From Candidatus Saccharibacteria bacterium UBA6575 (lineage in GTDB: Bacteria > Patescibacteriota > Saccharimonadia > Saccharimonadales > Saccharimonadaceae), in contig DJJF01000023.1 in assembly GCA_002434005.1 (NCBI GenBank), positions 1 to 5,345 of the forward strand: a DNA stretch of 5,345 nucleotides. Reading direction: 5' to 3'. Shown one piece after another: positions 1-4,281 of this stretch; within the stretch, counting starts at the first letter, position 1, and each line of letters starts with the position of its first letter. The notes beneath the pieces are model-generated. The model searched no databases. It saw nothing but the letters and a program-made list of their open reading frames with translations, and was not told the origin of the DNA. Both the position numbers and the translations under genes were made by a program.

Positions 1-1572
1 ACCAGTATTTCCGTCATGGTTAACTCTGGTGCTCGTGGTGATATCTCGAACGTGAAGCTTGCCAGTGCCATGATCGGTATTCAGGTAGACGCGACCAACC
101 GCGAAATTGAGCTGCCGATCCGGAGCAGTTTCCGCGAAGGTCTTTCAAGCCTAGAAGCCTTCATTGCAACACGAGGTGCCCGTAAGGGACTTATCGACAC
201 GGCTCTTAAGACTGCTGACTCAGGATATTTGACTCGACGTCTCGTCGACGTTTCGCAAGATGTCTTCACGGTAGAAGATGAAGCTGGTGACGACGAAGGA
301 TTCGCAATTTACCGCGCCGAAAGCGATCAAACTATGATCGACTTCTCGAACCGTCTGTTCGGACGTTTCGCCGCCGAAGATGTAGCCGGTCACGTTAAGA
401 AAGACGAGCTCATTACCCGAGCAGTCGCGAACGCAATTGAAGATGACAAGTCAATTGAATCAGTTAAGATCCAGAGCGTACTGTCTACCAAGAACCTTCG
501 GGGTATTCCACAGAAGAGTTATGGTATCGACATGGCGACCTCGTTTCAGAAACACGCCGCGATACCCGCTGGTGTTATCGCGGCGCAGTCCGTTGGTGAG
601 CCTGGTACGCAGCTGACACTTCGAACTTTCCACGCATCTGGTGTAGCCGGTGGTGACATTACGCAGGGTCTCCCGCGTGTTGAAGAGCTGTTTGAGGCTC
701 GTCAGCCAAAGGGTCAAGCGTACGTTACTGAAGTAACGGGACTGGTAGACGTATGGGAAGACGGCTCGCACTATGTCGTGCAAGTCACTCCTGAGGCCGG
801 ACACGTTGAGCGCTTGCCACTTGAAGGCCGTACGGTCAACGTTAAGGCAGGTTCTAACGTGAAGGTAGGTGATGTACTTGCTACCGCTGAAGGTGAAGCA
901 AAGCCGCTCGTCGCACCGTTTGACGGAGTTATCGAAGTTGCTGAAGATACGCTTGTTATCGCAGCTAACGCGAGTGCACCTGTCCGCTATGAAATACCTG
1001 GTACGACGCAGCTCGTCGTAAAGGCAGGCGATAACGTAGAATCAGGTGATCGCCTAACGATTGGTTCGTTGAATCTTCACCAGCTCATGATGCTGAAAGG
1101 TACTGAGGCAACTCAGCGCTACATCATCAACGAAGTGCTCCGTATCTACGCAGCACAGGGTCAGGATGTCGCCGATAAGCACCTTGAGATCATCGTTCGA
1201 CAGATGTTTAGCCGTGTCCAGGTTGAGGATCCAGGTGACTCAAGCTTCGTGACGGGTGATATCGTTTCTAAGGCAGCGGTTGTTGACGCAAACGAGCAGC
1301 TTGCCCAAGAAGGTAAATCACTTGTGCAGTACACCCAGCTCCTTCTTGGTATCACCAAGGTAAGTATCTGGAGCGATAGCTGGCTTTCAGCTGCGTCCTT
1401 CCAGGACACGACACGCGTGCTTATTAGCGCCGCAACGAGTGGCCGTGCCGACCGCCTAAACGGACTGAAAGAAAACGTCATTATCGGACGTAAGATTCCA
1501 GTCGGAACAGGTGTGGAAGAGCCGAACGAAGACTTCGACGCCGTTGTCGAAGACGCCGAACTAGCAGCCTAG
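1..1572 (+). CDS. rpoC: DNA-directed RNA polymerase beta-prime subunit, C-terminal part (5' truncated by window)
   Basis: This is the catalytic beta-prime subunit of RNA polymerase. The reading frame is open from base 1, so the gene starts upstream of the window; the first Met is at 16, and residues below count from it. The bridge helix is at about 42-75 (GARKGLIDTALKTADSGYLT is almost identical to E. coli). The trigger loop follows at 194-206 (GEPGTQLTLRTFH, with the catalytic-site Arg203 and His206) and has no E. coli-type SI3 insertion. The family's end signatures are present: EIIVRQM at 391-397, LLGITK at 443-448, SAASFQDTTRVL at 458-469 and GLKENVIIGRKIP at 483-495. A short acidic tail then ends at TAG. 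Odd points: the four Cys of the second zinc site are replaced (Ala90, Thr158, Pro165, Ser168), and residues 274-350 hold a duplicated barrel-like segment. Identity is certain; the N-terminal half, including the first zinc ribbon and the NADFDGD site, cannot be seen. Confidence 0.99.
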   Translation, partial: TSISVMVNSGARGDISNVKLASAMIGIQVDATNREIELPIRSSFREGLSSLEAFIATRGARKGLIDTALKTADSGYLTRRLVDVSQDVFTVEDEAGDDEGFAIYRAESDQTMIDFSNRLFGRFAAEDVAGHVKKDELITRAVANAIEDDKSIESVKIQSVLSTKNLRGIPQKSYGIDMATSFQKHAAIPAGVIAAQSVGEPGTQLTLRTFHASGVAGGDITQGLPRVEELFEARQPKGQAYVTEVTGLVDVWEDGSHYVVQVTPEAGHVERLPLEGRTVNVKAGSNVKVGDVLATAEGEAKPLVAPFDGVIEVAEDTLVIAANASAPVRYEIPGTTQLVVKAGDNVESGDRLTIGSLNLHQLMMLKGTEATQRYIINEVLRIYAAQGQDVADKHLEIIVRQMFSRVQVEDPGDSSFVTGDIVSKAAVVDANEQLAQEGKSLVQYTQLLLGITKVSIWSDSWLSAASFQDTTRVLISAATSGRADRLNGLKENVIIGRKIPVGTGVEEPNEDFDAVVEDAELAA

Positions 1573-1589
1573 TTCTAACCAAATAGTAT

Positions 1590-1616
1590 AGAGCCTCGTA
1601 AGGGGCTCTTTACTTT
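1590..1616 (+). terminator. Rho-independent terminator of rpoC
   Basis: An 8-bp stem, AGAGCCTC (1590-1597) with GGGGCTCT (1602-1609) and one G-U wobble, is capped by a GTAA loop of the stable GNRA class. The T-rich run TTTACTTT (1609-1616) follows. It lies 18 bases past the rpoC stop. The T-run overlaps the -35 element of the next promoter, so termination and new initiation are packed together. Confidence 0.85.
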
Positions 1617-1637
1617 ATATTAATTTAATGCTATAGT
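1609..1637 (+). promoter_or_regulatory. Extended -10 promoter of the 108-codon gene
   Basis: TTTACT (1609-1614, 4 of 6 to TTGACA) is followed by a 17-base spacer and TATAGT (1632-1637), with TG at 1629-1630 giving the extended -10 form TGC-TATAGT. Predicted transcription start is near 1644, so the ATG at 1644 sits on the start site itself and the message has a leader of about 50 nt before the SD-served ATG at 1695. Confidence 0.7.
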
Positions 1638-1638
1638 A
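1627..1638. repeat. 12-bp direct repeat, copy 1 (AATGCTATAGTA)
   Basis: Identical to 2094-2105, 467 bp away. It contains the extended -10 element of the cassette promoter. The two copies bracket the GC-rich gene and its terminator, so they may be a mark of insertion or of promoter duplication, or just two strong promoters of the same class. Confidence 0.8.
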
Positions 1639-1683
1639 ACAATATGAAGCTTATGGAGATCGTAGGCAGCACGTTTCCGACAG

Positions 1684-1689
1684 AGGAGG
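1684..1689 (+). promoter_or_regulatory. Shine-Dalgarno that sets the start at 1695
   Basis: AGGAGG lies 5 bases before the ATG at 1695. No SD precedes the in-frame upstream ATGs at 1644 or 1653, and 1644 falls on the predicted transcription start. The ATG at 1695 is therefore the better start. Confidence 0.85.
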
Positions 1690-1694
1690 ACACC

Positions 1695-2021
1695 ATGGTG
1701 ATCCGCAGAGCAGAGATTGATATCAACGGCACACTGGACCAGGATGTCACGAAGACGGTGGCACAAGTCACCGATGAGATCATCAAGAGGATGAAGAGCA
1801 ACATACGAGCTTCCAGCTGGAAGCTCACGACGTCGGTCGCGCCTGGAGCAACCGACCGAAGCTCGCAGATGTACGGCAAGATCAAGGTCGGTATCGAATA
1901 CGACCCCGATGTACCAGGACAGGATGCTCTGGCCTCGCAGGCTGAGCAGGACCTTCGGAACATCGCGCAGAATGCTGTCTCCAAGATCAACACCGCACCG
2001 GGTGGCCTGCGATCCGTCTGA
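1695..2021 (+). CDS. Unrecognised 108-residue protein, GC-rich monocistronic gene
   Basis: I do not recognise this family. The start at 1695 is chosen for its AGGAGG box; the longer frame from 1644 would add 17 residues that lie in the probable leader. The 108-residue product is soluble-looking, has no Cys, one Trp (42), no signal peptide and no membrane segment. The likely fold order is strand (2-10), helix (15-38), strand (42-49), strand (60-69, YGKIKVGIEYD) and helix (77-99), a beta-alpha-beta-beta-alpha pattern that is only my reading. GC is about 58 % (162 of 280 bases in 1741-2020), against 45-50 % in sampled blocks of neighbouring genes. C-ending codons (ATC, GTC, ACC) and AAG are favoured. 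With its own promoter and terminator it is a complete single-gene cassette between rpoC and rpsL, which suggests later acquisition. That it is a real gene is well supported; its function is unknown. Confidence 0.8.
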   Translation: MVIRRAEIDINGTLDQDVTKTVAQVTDEIIKRMKSNIRASSWKLTTSVAPGATDRSSQMYGKIKVGIEYDPDVPGQDALASQAEQDLRNIAQNAVSKINTAPGGLRSV

Positions 2022-2044
2022 CCAGCCCGCCCAACCACAGGTAG

Positions 2045-2070
2045 AGCCCGCTCCCTATGGGGCGGGCTTT
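2045..2070 (+). terminator. GC-rich hairpin terminator after the 108-codon gene
   Basis: AGCCCGC (2045-2051) pairs perfectly with GCGGGCT (2062-2068). Inside, CCC (2053-2055) can pair with GGG (2059-2061) around a TAT loop, leaving T2052 bulged. The following T-run is short (TTT), so the strength is uncertain, but the stem is strong and placed 23 bases after the stop. Confidence 0.8.
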
Positions 2071-2075
2071 ACCAT

Positions 2076-2104
2076 TGGACATTTTAAAATTGAAATGCTA
2101 TAGT
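2076..2104 (+). promoter_or_regulatory. Promoter of the rpsL-rpsG operon
   Basis: TGGACA (2076-2081, 5 of 6 to TTGACA), a 17-base spacer and TATAGT (2099-2104) with an extended TG at 2096-2097. This is the best promoter in the window, as expected for ribosomal protein genes. Predicted start of transcription is near 2111. A perfect 10-bp palindrome, CTCTTAAGAG (2107-2116), is centred on that start site and could be an operator or initial transcribed element; that role is speculative. Confidence 0.85.
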
Positions 2105-2105
2105 A
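2094..2105. repeat. 12-bp direct repeat, copy 2 (AATGCTATAGTA)
   Basis: Identical to 1627-1638. It carries the extended -10 element of the rpsL promoter. Confidence 0.8.
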
Positions 2106-2110
2106 GCTCT

Positions 2111-2220
2111 TAAGAGTTTCATCTTTCCTTTAGCAAGAAAGACAAAGACGATTCTGGCGCAACGCTGAACGGGCCAATCGTAACGAATAATCAGATTAAC
2201 TATGGGAGTTTGCATTTCAT
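2111..2220 (+). promoter_or_regulatory. Leader of the rpsL-rpsG message, about 110 nt
   Basis: This untranslated stretch runs from the predicted transcription start to the rpsL ATG. Two modest stems are visible. TCTTTC (2122-2127) pairs with GAAAGA (2137-2142). CGATT (2149-2153) plus GGC (2156-2158) pair with GCC (2173-2175) plus AATCG (2176-2180), with a 2-nt bulge. The only SD-like element for rpsL is GGGAG (2204-2208), 12 bases from the ATG, which is wider than usual. The length and the pairing make it a candidate site for translational feedback, but no known leader motif is recognised. Confidence 0.45.
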
Positions 2221-2634
2221 ATGCCAACAATCAACCAATTGGTTCGAAAGCCTCGTAAGACGGCACTCAAGAAATCCAAGAGCCCAGCTCTTGGTACGAT
2301 TCATAACGCCCTGAAGACGCGTTATTATCAGCAGAACGCTCCACTCATGCGTGGGGTATGTATCAAAGTAACAACCAAGACTCCAAAAAAGCCAAACTCG
2401 GCGCTTCGTAAGGTTGCTCGTGTTCGTTTAACGAACAAGCAAGAAGTTTGGGCGTACATTGGTGGTGAAGGTCACAACCTACAAGAACACGCTGTTGTGC
2501 TCGTTCGCGGCGGTCGTGTGCCTGACCTTCCTGGTGTGCGATACCACATCGTTCGTGGCGCACTCGACCTTCAAGGCGTTCAAAAACGCCAGCAGGGCCG
2601 TTCAAAGTACGGTACGAAGAAGGAGAAGAATTAA
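2221..2634 (+). CDS. rpsL: 30S ribosomal protein S12
   Basis: S12 sits at the decoding centre of the small subunit and contacts the codon-anticodon helix, EF-Tu and EF-G. The 137-residue sequence matches the family throughout: NQLVRKPR at 5-12, RGVC at 44-47, TPKKPNSALRKVARVRLTN at 54-72, GEGHNLQEH at 82-90, DLPGVRYHIVRGALD at 102-116 and GRSKYGTKK at 126-134. It has the long loop between PAL (22-24) and RGVC seen in Bacillus-type S12, about 13 residues longer than E. coli. Lys56 matches E. coli Lys42 and Asp102 matches Asp88, the RimO methylthiolation target. The residue at E. coli Lys87 is Pro101 instead of Lys, a notable change. The stop overlaps the rpsG start by one base (TAATG), implying translational coupling. 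Confidence 0.98.
   Translation: MPTINQLVRKPRKTALKKSKSPALGTIHNALKTRYYQQNAPLMRGVCIKVTTKTPKKPNSALRKVARVRLTNKQEVWAYIGGEGHNLQEHAVVLVRGGRVPDLPGVRYHIVRGALDLQGVQKRQQGRSKYGTKKEKN
2620..2625 (+). promoter_or_regulatory. Shine-Dalgarno of rpsG inside the end of rpsL
   Basis: AAGGAG, 8 bases before the rpsG ATG at 2634, lies within the last rpsL codons. Ribosomes finishing rpsL can reinitiate directly. Confidence 0.85.
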
Positions 2635-3113
2635 TGCCACGTAAGGTTACCAAGAAACTACAGCGTGAATTGAAGCCTGATCGTAAGTACCAAAGCGTGC
2701 TTGTACAGCGCTTGATCAACAAGAGTATGCTCGACGGTAAGAAACTAGTTGCGGAGCGTGCAGTATATGCCGCATTAGAGCAAGCAGCAAAGAAGCTAGA
2801 AAGCGAAGACCCGCTGGAAGTGTTCGAAAAAGCACTAAAGAACCTTACACCTAATTTCGAAGTTAAAAGTCGCCGAGTTGGTGGTGCGAACTACCAAATT
2901 CCATTCCCAATCCAGGGACATCGCCAACTGCACTACTCGTTTAGCTGGCTTGTACAGTCTGCACGAGCTCGTAGCGGCATGCCATACGAGAAACGCCTTG
3001 CAGCTGAAATCGTAGACGCCTACAATGAAGCTGGAGCAGCGTTCAAGAAGAAGGAAGACACGCACAAGATGGCAGAAGCCAACCGTGCATTCGCTCACTT
3101 CGCTCGAGGATAA
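2634..3113 (+). CDS. rpsG: 30S ribosomal protein S7
   Basis: S7 nucleates assembly of the 16S rRNA 3' major domain (the head of the 30S subunit) and borders the E site. At 159 residues it has normal length. Family landmarks are LDGKK at 33-37, VYAALE at 44-49, EVKSRRVGGANYQIP at 76-90 and MAEANRAFAHFARG at 146-159. The segment after the beta-hairpin is divergent: where E. coli has an Arg-rich RPVRR, this protein reads QGHRQ (94-98), followed by an aromatic stretch (Tyr101, Phe103, Trp105). The stop is a TAA-TAG tandem. The gene overlaps rpsL by one base, so the intercistronic S7 target used in E. coli for feedback on this operon has no room here. Confidence 0.98.
   Translation: MPRKVTKKLQRELKPDRKYQSVLVQRLINKSMLDGKKLVAERAVYAALEQAAKKLESEDPLEVFEKALKNLTPNFEVKSRRVGGANYQIPFPIQGHRQLHYSFSWLVQSARARSGMPYEKRLAAEIVDAYNEAGAAFKKKEDTHKMAEANRAFAHFARG
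3106..3110 (+). promoter_or_regulatory. Shine-Dalgarno of the 112-codon gene
   Basis: GAGGA at the very end of rpsG, 9 bases before the ATG at 3120, supports translation of this gene from the ribosomal protein message and fixes its start. Confidence 0.7.
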
Positions 3114-3119
3114 TAGTAC

Positions 3120-3458
3120 ATGCGATATGAACAGCTCTTTCCGCCGCGTCCAAGCCGGGAGGAGCTGTTTTGTATTGCAGAAAAGTGGCTTGAAGGATCT
3201 AATAGCACTAATCTTAGAGAGCCTGAGCCCGTTCGCGAAGGAATTATGCGATCGGCCGTATCACCAATTGGCATGTCTGCGCTTAGCGGTGAACTGATCA
3301 GTCGATTTGCGTCTAATTATCTCCAAGACCGTCGTGAATCTCTGCGGCGAGAAGAAAACAGGCGGCTACTCGAAATTGAACTTTTATGTAGAGACCTGAG
3401 TGTCTTTAAAGATATCGATCAACTGGCTCGTCATATCGTGTCTCACGAACGTCCATAG
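3120..3458 (+). CDS. Unrecognised 112-residue helical protein, third gene of the rpsL-rpsG operon
   Basis: I do not recognise this family. The start is supported by GAGGA inside rpsG and by the 6-base gap after the rpsG stop; no promoter is seen between them, so it should be co-transcribed. The product is charged and mostly helical. An N-terminal helix (13-25, REELFCIAEKWLE) is followed by a polar turn, a less polar helix (42-65) and a long Arg/Glu-rich helix (about 66-94, including DRRESLRREENRRLLEIELL) that could form a coiled coil or bind RNA. Two Cys (18 and 90) are present, with no signal peptide or membrane segment. In many bacteria fusA follows rpsG; here this small gene takes that place. 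Its expression with S7 suggests a role linked to ribosomes or growth, but that is inference from position only. Confidence 0.75.
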   Translation: MRYEQLFPPRPSREELFCIAEKWLEGSNSTNLREPEPVREGIMRSAVSPIGMSALSGELISRFASNYLQDRRESLRREENRRLLEIELLCRDLSVFKDIDQLARHIVSHERP

Positions 3459-3486
3459 GAGTGTAGCGAGTCAGGGGTTGGAGTTA

Positions 3487-4215
3487 CTATAGGGGTATTT
3501 TAAACCAGTCTGACCGGCCATGATGTCTCGAACGGATACTTTCTGGCGCTACTTTTAAGGCAAGAAGCCCGGCCAGAATAATCGCAAACCCGCACATGAT
3601 ACTTGGTATGGCGGCTGTAGTCTCGTTCCATAAAAGCGTAATAGTAGTAGTAGGCACAAGTAAAGATAAGTAGCCAGCCATGAGTGCGTACAATGCGCTA
3701 CGTCGGTGCACGTCCAGAGTCTTAGCCCACTTGAATGTTAAAAGCGTACCAACGAATAGCCAACCATAGTAGTACAGCGTATAAGGAATCGTCGAACCGT
3801 CGGCGGTATCGAATGTCACATAGTTCGCATAGCATGTATGACCCGAAATCGCCTGCGTCGCGAAAACGAAATAAGCCAGAAACACTGCACACGACGCGTA
3901 TGCGAATGCAACAACTGCGCCCGGCTTTTTATCTGCAAGTAGGTAAGCGAGGTGAATTCCCAGCGGTGGCAGTAGCGTAATCGCGCCGTACCCAATCCTT
4001 GACCACACGCCACCTTCAAGCGCTAATCCACCACAAAGTAAAAATTCTGTTCCCTGAAACACTGCTAAAAGCCCAAGTAGCGATACGATCAGGCGAGTAA
4101 TTGGGGTGAATGTATAGCGCCATAGGATGTAGGCGGCAAAAACAATCTCTATCGCAAAAGTTGCTAGCATGACGGGTGGTGAGAAGCAGTATAGATTCGT
4201 ACTATGAGACTTCAT
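3487..4215 (-). CDS. Unrecognised seven-helix integral membrane protein
   Basis: I cannot name a family. The frame extends to an ATG at 4237-4239, but a perfect -10 box lies inside those first codons, so I take the next ATG (4213-4215), giving 242 residues. Seven hydrophobic helices are visible, at about 13-33, 39-61, 74-94, 99-121, 145-165, 172-196 and 203-221. Positive charges (Arg33, Arg41; Lys96-97; Lys164-Arg172; the Arg/His-rich tail after 226) all fall on one side, predicting N-terminus outside and C-terminus inside. The longest outer loop (122-145) holds Cys128. Acidic residues lie within helices 1 and 2 (Glu23, Glu57). No enzyme motif, retinal lysine in the middle of helix 7, or kinase domain is seen. 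A sensor, small transporter or lipid-handling protein are all possible. It converges on the ribosomal operon with a 28-base gap and diverges from the 338-residue gene. Confidence 0.85.
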   Translation of the reverse strand: MKSHSTNLYCFSPPVMLATFAIEIVFAAYILWRYTFTPITRLIVSLLGLLAVFQGTEFLLCGGLALEGGVWSRIGYGAITLLPPLGIHLAYLLADKKPGAVVAFAYASCAVFLAYFVFATQAISGHTCYANYVTFDTADGSTIPYTLYYYGWLFVGTLLTFKWAKTLDVHRRSALYALMAGYLSLLVPTTTITLLWNETTAAIPSIMCGFAIILAGLLALKVAPESIRSRHHGRSDWFKIPL

Positions 4216-4224
4216 ATTGAAAGG

Positions 4225-4230
4225 ATTATA
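4225..4230 (-). promoter_or_regulatory. Extended -10 of the membrane protein gene
   Basis: On the minus strand, TG-T-TATAAT is a perfect consensus -10 (4230 to 4225) with an extended TG at 4233-4232. No convincing -35 is present at 17 bases. Predicted transcription start is near 4218, leaving about 3 nt before the ATG at 4215 and placing the ATG at 4239 upstream of the message. No SD precedes either ATG, so a leaderless message is likely. Confidence 0.55.
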
Positions 4231-4241
4231 ACAGTTCATGC

Positions 4242-4271
4242 TTGCGCAGAGGAACTGAACCAGAATATAGT
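4242..4271 (+). promoter_or_regulatory. Possible promoter of the 338-codon gene
   Basis: TTGCGC (4242-4247, weak -35), an 18-base spacer and TATAGT (4266-4271). The predicted start is near 4278, about 4 nt before the ATG at 4282, so this gene also looks leaderless. In the same gap CAGTTC (4232-4237) and GAACTG (4252-4257) form an inverted repeat with a 14-base spacer, and CTGAAC occurs twice (4255-4260, 4272-4277); either could be regulator half-sites. Confidence 0.45.
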
Positions 4272-4281
4272 CTGAACTAGC

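Noticed and set aside
460..804. Minus-strand frame within rpoC
   Set aside because: It lies wholly inside certain rpoC coding sequence, with no SD or family signature.
2019..2021. TGA recoded as glycine (code 25, as in some CPR)
   Set aside because: The TGA ends the 108-codon gene just before a strong terminator, and no gene in the window carries internal TGA codons, so the standard code is sufficient.
1631..2038. Open frame of 135 codons on the minus strand across the 108-codon gene
   Set aside because: It is antisense to a gene with clear SD, promoter and terminator, runs through the plus-strand promoter, and has low-complexity Ser/Ile-rich content typical of shadow frames.
2202..2258. 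Short upstream frame starting ATG at 2202 and overlapping rpsL
   Set aside because: It has no SD of its own and no regulatory peptide features; probably chance.
3025..3297. Plus-strand frame bridging the end of rpsG and the 112-codon gene
   Set aside because: It overlaps the conserved S7 C-terminus in another frame; the 3120 frame has the better SD and spacing.
3459..3486. Possible bidirectional terminator between the convergent genes
   Set aside because: No stem of useful length or T-run is visible in the 28-base gap; termination must lie elsewhere or use another mechanism.
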